From Enterococcus casseliflavus NBRC 100478 (GTDB taxonomy: Bacteria; Bacillota; Bacilli; Lactobacillales; Enterococcaceae): DNA of 64,000 bases. Shown piece by piece: positions 16,261 through 23,336 of this stretch. The notes beneath the pieces were generated by a model that did no database searches, had not been told where the DNA came from, and saw only the letters and a program-made list of their open reading frames with translations. Position numbers and translations under genes: made by a program. Location of the stretch: NCBI RefSeq assembly GCF_001544095.1, contig NZ_BCPT01000009.1, forward strand, positions 62,001 through 126,000. The letters are read 5' to 3'. Position 1 is the first letter of the stretch, and every line of letters starts with the position of its first letter.

Positions 16261-16300
16261 CTCCATTCATGATATAATCGCCATAGGAGGCGATCATATG
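16261..16300 (+). promoter_or_regulatory. Plus-strand promoter/start module, copy 1
   Basis: The 40 bases contain TGATATAAT, an extended -10 (TG-N-TATAAT at 16270-16278), an inverted repeat ATCGCC-ATAGGA-GGCGAT across the start site, an AGGAGG ribosome site and an ATG at 16298. It is almost identical to 16981-17020. On the other strand the same block supplies the GGAGG site of the minus-strand gene. Confidence 0.65.
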
Positions 16301-16387
16301 AAAAATAAAACATTCAGAAATGTAATTATTTTTATATTAGGTATTCTTGCTGGTATTCTATTGAGTTCTATATTCAGATTTTTTTGA
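16298..16387 (+). CDS. Tiny membrane peptide (29 aa)
   Basis: The frame encodes MKNKTFRNVIIFILGILAGI with a hydrophobic span reaching to the C-terminus (LLSSIFRFF). It runs against its neighbours and has an AGGAGG site and an extended -10 promoter of its own. A short basic end followed by one span is the shape of small regulatory or toxin-like membrane peptides, but no antisense partner is evident. No function can be named. Confidence 0.55.
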   Translation: MKNKTFRNVIIFILGILAGILLSSIFRFF

Positions 16388-16407
16388 TTTCAAACCCTTT
16401 ACAATAA

Positions 16408-16968
16408 TTAATTATCTACTCCTCTATCGCAATTGTTAGTGGATTTCATCACTGTTCCGTTAACAATTTTTGCAAAGGCTTCTGCTATTTCGATGTCATT
16501 GAAGGTAGTTGCCTCTATTCGGTTTTCTGTATAACTGGCAAGCCAGTTATTCCGTTTTGCGGCTCCACTTATAGATATATCTTCCAAAAAAGTATTCTCT
16601 GTTTGCGACGCTACACAATAGACTGTATCTTTTTCGATTTCATACCCAAATAGCTTCATTCTTACCAATGTTTCAATTGGATAATTAGTGGTGTCGACAA
16701 GCCAATCTTGAAAATCATCTCTCTCTTCTCTGCCCACTTTGAAAGCTTCTGTTAAAGCACCGCTAAGGTCCCAATCTAACTCCTCGAATAAGCCCTCTTC
16801 GAACCAATCCGCTACAAACTGTGGAACAATTTCTTTTGACTGTTCAAATGCTTTTTCCACACAACTTATGGCAATTCTTAGCCCTTCATTGATGCCTCCA
16901 GTGTATTCAGACTCAATTCGATCCTTAATTTGATTTTGCTTTATTTTTTCAATCAATTCTTGTTTCAT
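16408..16968 (-). CDS. DUF1642-like phage protein
   Basis: A 186-residue acidic protein. Phage DUF1642 proteins share the pattern PQFVADWFEEG...L..AL, then NQEAFARAWLDGYEIEKE-like text; here IVPQFVADWFEEGLFEELD and MKLFGYEIEKDTVYCV match it. Function unknown. The ATG at 16968 follows GAGGGG by 9 bases. The C-terminal part (NDIEIAEAFAKIVNGTVM) is also family-like. Confidence 0.75.
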   Translation of the reverse strand: MKQELIEKIKQNQIKDRIESEYTGGINEGLRIAISCVEKAFEQSKEIVPQFVADWFEEGLFEELDWDLSGALTEAFKVGREERDDFQDWLVDTTNYPIETLVRMKLFGYEIEKDTVYCVASQTENTFLEDISISGAAKRNNWLASYTENRIEATTFNDIEIAEAFAKIVNGTVMKSTNNCDRGVDN

Positions 16969-16980
16969 CAAAATTATCCC

Positions 16981-17020
16981 CTCCGTTCATGATATAATCG
17001 CCATAGGAGGCGATCGTATG
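16981..17020 (+). promoter_or_regulatory. Plus-strand promoter/start module, copy 2
   Basis: Two base differences apart, this repeats 16261-16300: extended -10 TGATATAAT at 16990-16998, ATCGCC-ATAGGA-GGCGAT dyad, AGGAGG, and the ATG at 17018. Conservation of every functional element across 720 bases suggests that both plus-strand genes are controlled together. Confidence 0.65.
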
Positions 17021-17278
17021 AAAATTACTGTTGATGCACGTGCTGCTATGAAATCTGCTGCGGAATACGTTTTAAATGATTTGGAGTGTCTACCAGTCGA
17101 GCTTGAACTGACAGACGATCCAAACGACTTATTAAAAACTGCGTCCGATATTACTAGTGAATATCAAGACGAGTTCTTTCGTTGTCTTGAAATGGAATTC
17201 AATTTTAGATTATTCCATAGTATTAGCGAACAACTTGCTGATAACGGAATTCATATTGTTCGCAAAGAAGACTCATAG
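17018..17278 (+). CDS. Hypothetical protein (86 aa), plus strand
   Basis: A soluble acidic protein, MKITVDARAAMKSAAEYVLNDL..., with no motif I recognise. It is one of two plus-strand genes that start from duplicated promoter modules within the minus-strand early region. It is followed by two plus-strand terminators, so it is a separate transcription unit. Confidence 0.7.
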   Translation: MKITVDARAAMKSAAEYVLNDLECLPVELELTDDPNDLLKTASDITSEYQDEFFRCLEMEFNFRLFHSISEQLADNGIHIVRKEDS

Positions 17279-17368
17279 TGGGTCTTGAATTACCTCCGAC
17301 TTTTGCTTTAGAATATTTGTAATGCTTTTATATTCTTTTAACTAACTCTTTTAAATTTTTAGGTATCA

Positions 17369-17400
17369 CCAGCAACTTTATAGTTGTTGGGTTTTTATTT
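17369..17400 (+). terminator. Intrinsic terminator after the 17018 gene
   Basis: CCAGCAACT-ttat-AGTTGTTGG followed by GTTTTTATTT on the plus strand, about 90 bases after the stop. Confidence 0.8.
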
Positions 17401-17490
17401 GCTGAAAATGATTAATTAAAGTACTATTTAAAAAAAGGCACACTCCTAATCAAAAGTATTGAGGCCCAATCAATTTTAAACGTAGCCTTT

Positions 17491-17525
17491 CCAGTACCTA
17501 TGCTCCAATGGTGCTGGTTTTTTAT
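17491..17525 (+). terminator. Second plus-strand terminator
   Basis: CCAGTACC and GGTGCTGG (one G-U pair) close a loop and are followed by TTTTTTATT. It insulates the lipoprotein gene downstream. The rest of 17279-17649 shows no credible gene on either strand. Confidence 0.75.
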
Positions 17526-17649
17526 TGTGATTATTCCGTTATAGCTGACTATTCTTTACGGTGTTTAATGAAATGACAATTCACTTCATTTACCATTTCT
17601 AGCGCTAATTATTTACCAAGTTATTTCGTTATGCTATCCTTAATTCAAC

Positions 17650-17663
17650 ATAAAAGCTTTTAT
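17650..17663 (+). promoter_or_regulatory. Perfect 14-bp palindrome before the lipoprotein gene
   Basis: ATAAAAGCTTTTAT lies between a candidate extended -10 (TATGCTATCC, with TTTACC about 17 bases upstream) and the AGGAG ribosome site. It could be an operator or a start-site element. No second copy was noticed. Confidence 0.4.
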
Positions 17664-17680
17664 ATGAGGAGAATAAACTT

Positions 17681-18154
17681 ATGAAAAAGTCATTTTTTAT
17701 TTTAGGCTGTGTTCTGGTACTATCTGGATGTTCTAACAAAAAGTCCGTCAGCACTGCTTCCGATTCGTCTGATACTTTACAAACATCTTCGACAACAATG
17801 GTTTCTTCTGCAACAGAATCACACGAAAATACTACTGAATATTCTCTCGATAAATATCAATCTATATCGGAATCACAAGATAACACTCTAGAAAGTAGTT
17901 TTATTGAAAACTCTAGCAACCAAGAAACTTCAGTCCCTATGACAAATAAAGAAGATGAATACTATCAACAAATTAAAGATGCTTGGCAAAAAGAGAAAGA
18001 TTATATAGACTCTGTCACTGACCCAAAAGTAAAACAATCTTTACAAACTCCTTTTGCTGCTGCTAATGCCAAAGCAACTGAATTGGTAATGAATAATCCA
18101 TCAGATGAAACAATTATTATGAACGCTTTGAAAAAAGTTGTAGATGATCAATAA
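17681..18154 (+). CDS. Secreted lipoprotein (157 aa), accessory gene
   Basis: The N-terminus MKKSFFILGCVLVLSGCSNKK is a lipoprotein signal with lipobox LSGC. A long Ser/Thr-rich, low-complexity linker follows (about residues 25-85), then a helical C-terminal domain (EDEYYQQIKDAWQKEKDYIDS). It would be anchored outside the membrane. It runs on the plus strand with its own promoter-like region, AGGAG site and terminator, the layout of a lysogenic conversion or superinfection-exclusion gene. Function is not known. Confidence 0.8.
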   Translation: MKKSFFILGCVLVLSGCSNKKSVSTASDSSDTLQTSSTTMVSSATESHENTTEYSLDKYQSISESQDNTLESSFIENSSNQETSVPMTNKEDEYYQQIKDAWQKEKDYIDSVTDPKVKQSLQTPFAAANAKATELVMNNPSDETIIMNALKKVVDDQ

Positions 18155-18179
18155 CGTTGTAAATAGTCCTTATGAAACT

Positions 18180-18207
18180 TAAACTAGTTTTCGAACTAGT
18201 TTTTTTA
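18180..18207 (+). terminator. Intrinsic terminator of the 17681 lipoprotein gene
   Basis: AAACTAGTT-ttcg-AACTAGTTT followed by TTTTATTT on the plus strand, 26 bases after the stop. Confidence 0.85.
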
Positions 18208-18225
18208 TTTCGTCGGATAGCTGAC

Positions 18226-18678
18226 TTACTTCATAAATACTAACCAATGTGTCTTGCTCCGTTTGTTACCAAACAATGGTTGCTCACCAATCGCTGCCAA
18301 TACCTCTTGTAAAGAAATTTGGTTTTCATTCCATTTGAAAATCAAGCTGCCGTTTGGTTTTAAGACTCTCATGCATTCTGCGAATCCTTGACGAATATCT
18401 TCTGGCCAAAGTTCATCTAATCTGCCGTATTTTTTAGCTAACCAAGAATTTTCGCCAGCGTGTATTAGATGCGGTGGATCAAATACAACCATGTCAAATG
18501 TGTCGGATTCAAAAGGCATATCTCGGAAATCTCCGACAATATCTGGATTAACATTCACTACATGCCCTGTTTCAAGTTCCTCATAGTGCTGTCTAATATC
18601 CATAAAAGTTACATTGGGATTCTGCTTATCGAACCAGAACATTCGGCTACCACAACACGCATCCAGTATTTTGAGCAT
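18226..18678 (-). CDS. Solitary SAM-dependent methyltransferase (150 aa)
   Basis: The class I fold is clear: LDACCGSRMFWF (residues 5-16) as the SAM loop, TFMDIR for the ribose contact, and MVVFDPPH (64-70) as a motif IV of the D-P-P-[YFWH] kind, followed by MRVLKPNGSLIFKW. With I before IV this is the order of N6-adenine/N4-cytosine enzymes. The last residue of motif IV is His rather than an aromatic. No target-recognition domain or restriction partner is present, so it may protect phage DNA from host restriction, or act on another substrate. Confidence 0.82.
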   Translation of the reverse strand: MLKILDACCGSRMFWFDKQNPNVTFMDIRQHYEELETGHVVNVNPDIVGDFRDMPFESDTFDMVVFDPPHLIHAGENSWLAKKYGRLDELWPEDIRQGFAECMRVLKPNGSLIFKWNENQISLQEVLAAIGEQPLFGNKRSKTHWLVFMK

Positions 18679-18713
18679 TTGAATTACCTCCTTCAGTTGG
18701 TTATTTTGGTGGA

Positions 18714-18905
18714 TTACTGACTCTCAACCTTTTCAAAAAGTATCGAATAATCATCAATCTTTAAAGATTTGGCTATATCTTCGACAGTCCGTAATTGAAT
18801 TCCAGCTCTTTTCTTTCTTGCGTTTTCATGAGTTTTTCTCAAAGCTACTTTCTTAGCTTTTAAGTGCCAGTCAACGTTTGTCCAAAATACTTCGAGAATG
18901 TCCAT
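18714..18905 (-). CDS. Small helix-turn-helix protein (63 aa)
   Basis: It starts MDILEVFWTNVDWHLKAKK and contains LRTVEDIAKSLKIDDYSILFE, the C-terminal half of an XRE-like helix-turn-helix domain. The ATG at 18905 follows AAGGAG by 9 bases; the frame is open 13 codons higher, inside the zinc-ribbon gene. It may bind DNA as an early regulator; the loss or divergence of the first helices makes this tentative. Confidence 0.65.
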   Translation of the reverse strand: MDILEVFWTNVDWHLKAKKVALRKTHENARKKRAGIQLRTVEDIAKSLKIDDYSILFEKVESQ

Positions 18906-19038
18906 TTCCCCACTCCTTCGTTTCTTTACGAACAGCAGCACCATCTTTATTGCAGACCGGACAGTTGATTGCTACTGCCCGGCCAAACGTGTCTTTTCCC
19001 CAAATAATCCTTTCGCCTTTACATCGATTGCATTTCAT
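18871..19038 (-). CDS. Small zinc-ribbon protein (55 aa)
   Basis: MKCNRCKGERIIWG and AINCPVCN give two CxxC pairs (Cys3/6 and 26/29) of a zinc ribbon. A short basic tail follows. It overlaps the next gene by 35 bases. Tiny zinc-ribbon proteins are common in phage early regions; the role is unknown. Confidence 0.65.
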   Translation of the reverse strand: MKCNRCKGERIIWGKDTFGRAVAINCPVCNKDGAAVRKETKEWGNGHSRSILDKR

Positions 19039-19046
19039 GGGATCAC

Positions 19047-19241
19047 CTACTTAATCTGGTTACTTTCCAACAAGTGAAGGTACAATAATCCAACATCGAT
19101 CAATTTCTCATTCATGATTTGAGCAACTTCGCTAGGCTTAAACCCTTTACCAAAGAGATCTTTTGCTTGGTTAATCACACCAACGCTCCAATAGAATTTT
19201 GCATCTTCCAGAATAATTATTTTGCCGTCATTCATTCCCAT
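19047..19241 (-). CDS. Hypothetical protein (64 aa)
   Basis: A mainly helical small protein; NQAKDLFGKGFKPSEVAQIMNEKLIDVG resembles a short helix-turn-helix, so a DNA-binding or regulatory role is possible. Three in-frame ATGs (19250, 19241, 19235) lie within 15 bases; I choose the middle one, with GGTGA upstream. It overlaps the end of the 198-residue gene. Confidence 0.6.
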   Translation of the reverse strand: MGMNDGKIIILEDAKFYWSVGVINQAKDLFGKGFKPSEVAQIMNEKLIDVGLLYLHLLESNQIK

Positions 19242-19824
19242 CCGAATCACCTGATGACTCTTTGAAGATTACTTCATCTTTTTTCTTGCTCCAAGTATCA
19301 GCGAATGGCGCGAAGTACTGACGAGAGATTTCAATCTGATCAATTAATGCATCTTCAGACATTTCATAAACAGCAGCTACTTCGGAAATTTTTTCGCCTT
19401 CTTCGATTTGAATTAAAACGTCACGAGGATTGATAGTGATGCTGTCTGGTAACGGCAACGAGGTAGCGGTTTTGATGAACTCATCAATAGTATCTTTGGA
19501 AACTTGAATCTCAACCATTTCAATTTCTTCAACGCCATCACCGACATCCAATGAAGTTTGTTCTTCTTTCAAGACTTCAATTGTTCCATCGCTATTTACT
19601 GCATAATTGACGTTCGGACGTTTAGTCTGTTTATTGATAGGAAGCGTATAGCCCACTGTTTCAGGTTGGATCGTAACTGATACCGTCTTTCCTAAAAAGT
19701 CGCTCAGATCGTCATAGCGGCCTTTCAGTGATCCATTATTTACCACTAGTAGCACTTCTACGTTTCCGTTAGATTTTGATGTAGCCTTTTTTACCTCTGG
19801 TCGAAAGTTTACTTGCTTAGTCAT
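19228..19824 (-). CDS. Hypothetical phage protein (198 aa)
   Basis: An acidic, soluble protein without recognised motif. Segments VEVLLVVNNGSLKGRYDDLSDFLGKTVSVTI suggest a beta domain in the first half; the C-terminal part is helical (EISEVAAVYEMSEDALIDQIEIS-like), with a helix-turn-helix-like stretch. The start has GGAGGAAAAC upstream and overlaps the preceding gene by 8 bases. Confidence 0.7.
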   Translation of the reverse strand: MTKQVNFRPEVKKATSKSNGNVEVLLVVNNGSLKGRYDDLSDFLGKTVSVTIQPETVGYTLPINKQTKRPNVNYAVNSDGTIEVLKEEQTSLDVGDGVEEIEMVEIQVSKDTIDEFIKTATSLPLPDSITINPRDVLIQIEEGEKISEVAAVYEMSEDALIDQIEISRQYFAPFADTWSKKKDEVIFKESSGDSDGNE

Positions 19825-20161
19825 TTTTGTTTTCCTCCAATTTGTTTTTTATTAAGACAAAGTAACGTCCTTTGCTGTCTTTGATTCCTGATTTAAGTCT
19901 GCATGTCACTTCATACTTCGATATGTCACAAAACTCCGCTACGGCTCTCTTATTGCCCTCAAAAGCGATTTTGTTATCTTCTATGACTTGGATTGTTAAA
20001 CCTTTACGCCCTGATTTTGTGACAGCTGTTTCACTTCTGAGTCGTTTCAATTCTTGCTGTACTGCTTTATTGGTGTCAAAGTCGTCACGCTCGGCAAGGT
20101 AAACCATTCGGGCAAGCTTGGCACGCTTTAGCGCTCGACGTCCTTGTTTGCTCGTAACCAT
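19817..20161 (-). CDS. Basic protein with NUMOD-like segment (114 aa)
   Basis: The N-terminal half is basic and helical (KQGRRALKRAKLARMVYLAE). The C-terminal half, FEGNKRAVAEFCDISKYEVTCRLKSG, resembles the NUMOD1 module that binds DNA in homing nucleases and phage regulators. No nuclease domain is present. Role unknown; nucleic-acid binding is the likely theme. Confidence 0.65.
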   Translation of the reverse strand: MVTSKQGRRALKRAKLARMVYLAERDDFDTNKAVQQELKRLRSETAVTKSGRKGLTIQVIEDNKIAFEGNKRAVAEFCDISKYEVTCRLKSGIKDSKGRYFVLIKNKLEENKND

Positions 20162-20177
20162 CTTTGTACCCTCCTTG

Positions 20178-20381
20178 TCATAAGTGCCTCATTGATCGAA
20201 CAGCAATCGGCGTTGCATTTTTCTTGCTGCTCCGTTCATTTGCTGGTCGTGTTCGCCACATCTGTTCCAGCTTTCTAACAAGTGTTACTGCTTTCGATTC
20301 TGTACAGGTTTGGTTGATTTGATATTTGACATCGCCATTTACGTCCAGAAATTGAACATTCCATTCTTTAGACTTCTCCAT
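20178..20381 (-). CDS. Hypothetical protein (67 aa)
   Basis: A small basic protein, MEKSKEWNVQFLDVNGDVKYQ..., with a beta-hairpin-like start and a basic C-terminus. I choose the ATG at 20381, which overlaps the stop of the DUF1064 gene and has GGAGGG 9 bases upstream. Function unknown. Confidence 0.6.
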   Translation of the reverse strand: MEKSKEWNVQFLDVNGDVKYQINQTCTESKAVTLVRKLEQMWRTRPANERSSKKNATPIAVRSMRHL

Positions 20382-20842
20382 CACTTGATTCCCTCCAACT
20401 TTCTCTTGCGGCGATCGCTTGCTCTTTTGCGCTGCTGACGAGCTGATTCAAAGCAACTCATTTCCTCGAATCTATTGGTTTTAGAATTGAACTTTGCGAA
20501 TGTCACTGGGAACCCGTATCGGTTAGCAAACATCTTCATTTTCAACATTGAGATTGCATCTTGATATCCTTTGACATCGACTACCTTAACCAGCTTGCCT
20601 TCTTCATAAATGACGAAATCCGCTCGATAATGTATTGGAGCTACCTTCAAACCATCACTATAAAATCCCTCTTGCAAGATCATATTTTTTTGCATTTCGC
20701 AAAAATTGTCAGATATTGGCAGAAAGCTCATCCCTTTTTGTTTCAAGATTTTGTAGTATCTGGCTTCAGCTTTTGAATCAAAGAGAATGCCGTCTACTTC
20801 ATGTTTAGTATTTCCGTACTTACTTCTAGGTTTTGTAACCAA
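20381..20842 (-). CDS. DUF1064 family putative nuclease
   Basis: The 153-residue protein has SKYGNTKHEVDGILFDSKAEARYY at the N-terminus and DFVIYEEGKLVKVVDVKG, the D-x(n)-D/E-x-K core of a PD-(D/E)XK nuclease fold. Phage DUF1064 proteins of this size occur in replication modules and may act as Holliday-junction or branch nucleases in place of RusA; activity is inferred. The basic tail (RQQRKRASDRRKRKLEG) could bind DNA. Confidence 0.85.
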   Translation of the reverse strand: MVTKPRSKYGNTKHEVDGILFDSKAEARYYKILKQKGMSFLPISDNFCEMQKNMILQEGFYSDGLKVAPIHYRADFVIYEEGKLVKVVDVKGYQDAISMLKMKMFANRYGFPVTFAKFNSKTNRFEEMSCFESARQQRKRASDRRKRKLEGIK

Positions 20843-20845
20843 TAA

Positions 20846-21685
20846 CTACACCGCCCTTAATCGTTTATCTGCTGTTTTCTCAAATTTGAAGGTACATCCT
20901 TGTGAATTTTTAAAAACCCGTGATGTGATGCGTTGACCATAAGCTTCAGCAATTTCTTTCCCTGCAAGATTTGTAGTAATAATGGTCGCTTGATTTTGAC
21001 GGGCTTCCATAATCGAGTTGATAATGTCGTTTGTGAATACTTTGCTATCGTTAAAATTCGCACCACCTAATTCAGCGCCTAGATCATCGACAACTACTAA
21101 ATCAGCAGTTTTAATGTCTTTCATTAACGATCCTTGTATGTGTTTGCGAAGTTCCTTATCGTTAAAAGAGTATTTAATTTGTTCCAAGAATTCCCGGTAA
21201 CCAATGAATAAACATTTTTTTGTGTAATCCGACTGTTCAATAATTGCCCAAGTTGCAGCCATAGATAAATGGCTCTTTCCACTTCCGGATTTACCATTCA
21301 ATGCCATATGTTTGGGTTCCCCATTTAATACTGCTTTAACAAAATTGTTAGCAATCGCTACTGCTGTTCTGGTTTCTTCGTCAATTACTTTATAGTTATC
21401 AAAAGTACAATCGAACAAAGATGTATCTGTAACCACTGAACCATGGCGAAAGAAATCGATTGCTTTCTTTTTTAGGCTTTCATTGTAGATTCGTTCGGTT
21501 TCTCGATCTTCTTTTCGGCACATATCATAGTAACCACAAGCCATACATATCGGCGCACATCGGTCAGAACCGTCTTTGTTCTTTGCTTTGTACCCGTATA
21601 GCGGTTGTTGACATTTTGGACACTCGCCACGTAACACTAATACCTTGTCAATTAAAGATTTCATTTCAACTGCTAGGCTCTTCAT
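20846..21685 (-). CDS. DnaC-like replicative helicase loader (AAA+)
   Basis: A 279-residue AAA+ ATPase: N-terminal zinc finger with CPKCQQPLYG and CAPICMACGYYDMC, Walker A LNGKSGSGKSHL, Walker B LVVDDLGAE, and the sensor region ATIITTNLAGKE. It would load the host DnaB-type helicase at the phage origin bound by the initiator encoded just upstream. The ATG follows GGAGGTG, a strong site. Confidence 0.93.
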   Translation of the reverse strand: MKSLAVEMKSLIDKVLVLRGECPKCQQPLYGYKAKNKDGSDRCAPICMACGYYDMCRKEDRETERIYNESLKKKAIDFFRHGSVVTDTSLFDCTFDNYKVIDEETRTAVAIANNFVKAVLNGEPKHMALNGKSGSGKSHLSMAATWAIIEQSDYTKKCLFIGYREFLEQIKYSFNDKELRKHIQGSLMKDIKTADLVVVDDLGAELGGANFNDSKVFTNDIINSIMEARQNQATIITTNLAGKEIAEAYGQRITSRVFKNSQGCTFKFEKTADKRLRAV

Positions 21686-21697
21686 ATTTCACCTCCA

Positions 21698-22492
21698 CTA
21701 GATTGGTAAATCGTCATAATCATTAAAAGCTTCACTCTCCAGACGTCGCCCTCCATTTTTCTTGGTCGGGTTATTTCTTTGAGCCTTCATCTTGTCGTAA
21801 TGTTTTCTCAAACTGGATGGTGATAATATCACGCCGCCCCAAAATTCATGTTGCGTTGCCCAGACAATCATTTCTTGAACTTCCTTACCTGATCGTTTGT
21901 CTGATTCGATTGTTAAGCGAATTGTATTCGCCCAATCATCCAAGTTCGGTTCTTTGATGTCTTGATTCTTTTTGATTAGTTTGAAAAGAGTTTTTGCAAG
22001 AATTTTATTAGGGTCGTCGTCTTCGTAGACACGCTTTTTGCGTGTGTTACGAGGACTATTATTATTCTTTTCATTCTTCTCATTCTTTTCATTCTTGTTT
22101 ATGTTCAGTTCGTTGTCCTTTTGTTGTTCAGACCGTTGTTCAGTTTGATGTTTTTTTTCTTCTGAAAAACCTTGATAAACGTTGTAGTTATTGATTTTAT
22201 ACGTTGTCCCAGTTTGCCTTGATTTTTGTAAAGAAATCATGTCGTCTTTAACGAGTAAATTTAGAAACTTTCTAACGGTATTTCGACTTACTCCCCAGCG
22301 CTCTGATAGTTTTTGTTCTGATGTCACACGTTCCCCTATGCCAACAGTTCTGATTGAATCGTTAAAAAGAATTTTCCTCTCTTTGTGGTTAGCCATTAGA
22401 ATCAAATCAAGCCACCACTTTAAATAGTGGGGATTATCCCATATCCAATTATCAGTAATTGTTCGGTGAAGCTTGACCCATCCTTCTGCCAT
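21698..22492 (-). CDS. Replisome organiser / replication initiator
   Basis: The 264-residue protein starts MAEGWVKLHRTITDNWIWD and has a winged helix (LSERWGVSRNTVRKFLNLLVKDDMI), then a low-complexity N/E/K linker and a C-terminal DnaD-like helical part (DDWANTIRLTIESDKRSGKEV). Proteins of this kind bind iterons in their own gene and recruit the DnaC-like loader, which follows 12 bases downstream. The linker codons form short repeats (see 22063-22098). Confidence 0.88.
   Translation of the reverse strand: MAEGWVKLHRTITDNWIWDNPHYLKWWLDLILMANHKERKILFNDSIRTVGIGERVTSEQKLSERWGVSRNTVRKFLNLLVKDDMISLQKSRQTGTTYKINNYNVYQGFSEEKKHQTEQRSEQQKDNELNINKNEKNEKNEKNNNSPRNTRKKRVYEDDDPNKILAKTLFKLIKKNQDIKEPNLDDWANTIRLTIESDKRSGKEVQEMIVWATQHEFWGGVILSPSSLRKHYDKMKAQRNNPTKKNGGRRLESEAFNDYDDLPI
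22063..22098. repeat. Short tandem 9-bp repeats in the initiator gene, possible origin
   Basis: On the minus strand GAATGAAAA, GAATGAGAA, GAATGAAAA and GAATAATAA follow in tandem and encode the N-E-K repeats of the linker. Phage origins often lie inside the initiator gene as iterons, with A/T-rich DNA nearby. It could equally be a simple coding repeat. Confidence 0.4.
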
Positions 22493-22505
22493 TTAAATCA
22501 CCACC

Positions 22506-23336
22506 TTACAAGTCGTTCATACTTGTAAAACCGGTTATTCGTTGATTTGCCCGGCAATACTCACAAGTTCCACAAGCTTCTGGTTTTTCTTCACCCATTT
22601 TTATCCGTTGAATACGATCGATGTTATCTCTTAAGTTGATTAACTCAAATGACATTTTGTCCTCGTCCAGCGTGATCAACTTCGCTTCGCTTGGTGTCTG
22701 CTTAGAAACTGTAGCGATTATAGGAACGAAATCTTTACCGTATTGTTGTTTGAGTAATTCGCAATAAACAGCCATCTGCAAGACGTACCCAAAATTCTCA
22801 ATGAAGGTGCACCGTTGACCGTAAATCTCATTCCATTTTCTTTCATGAATATCTTTACTTGTTTTGATATCTACGAAATAGTCATCTTCAAGATTTAAGC
22901 AATCAATTTTCCCCTTCCACTCGACACCAAATAGTTCCCCAGTTACGATCACTTCTTTTTCGCCTTGATATAAATTCAAGAACGCATCTTCGACAATCAG
23001 TCGATCAATCATCTGTTCAGCAATCTTGAAATCTTTCAAAAGTCCATAAGGTTTTCTAGAAGAAAACATCCTGTCTTTATTTTCTTCCTTAAATTTTTCA
23101 TGAACAGCTAGATCCTCAAAATAAGAATGAACGTAGTTTCCAACTAATAAAGCAATTGGATCTGATGAAGGTTGCCAATCACCTTTTAGTTTGGCTAAAG
23201 CGGCCGCAGGACATTTGAGGAAATTTTTGTATTGAGATACCGACATGTATTGCCAGTCCGCTTCATTGCTATAGTAATTATCATCAATGAGCTTGATCTT
23301 AGAACGGGTAATCTTCTTCTGGGAGGATTCCTTCAT
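22506..23336 (-). CDS. PD-(D/E)XK exonuclease-like protein (RecT partner)
   Basis: This 276-residue protein sits directly after RecT. It has the RecB-like nuclease pattern: SVSQYKNFLKCPAAALAKLKG, WKGKIDCLNLEDDYFVDIKTSKD (catalytic D...D-x-K) and a C-terminal CGTCEYCRANQ cysteine cluster, as in the DUF3799 group. It would resect ends for RecT annealing. The ATG at 23336 follows AGGAAGGTG; the upstream open frame lies within recT. Overlap with recT is 38 bases. Confidence 0.88.
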   Translation of the reverse strand: MKESSQKKITRSKIKLIDDNYYSNEADWQYMSVSQYKNFLKCPAAALAKLKGDWQPSSDPIALLVGNYVHSYFEDLAVHEKFKEENKDRMFSSRKPYGLLKDFKIAEQMIDRLIVEDAFLNLYQGEKEVIVTGELFGVEWKGKIDCLNLEDDYFVDIKTSKDIHERKWNEIYGQRCTFIENFGYVLQMAVYCELLKQQYGKDFVPIIATVSKQTPSEAKLITLDEDKMSFELINLRDNIDRIQRIKMGEEKPEACGTCEYCRANQRITGFTSMNDL

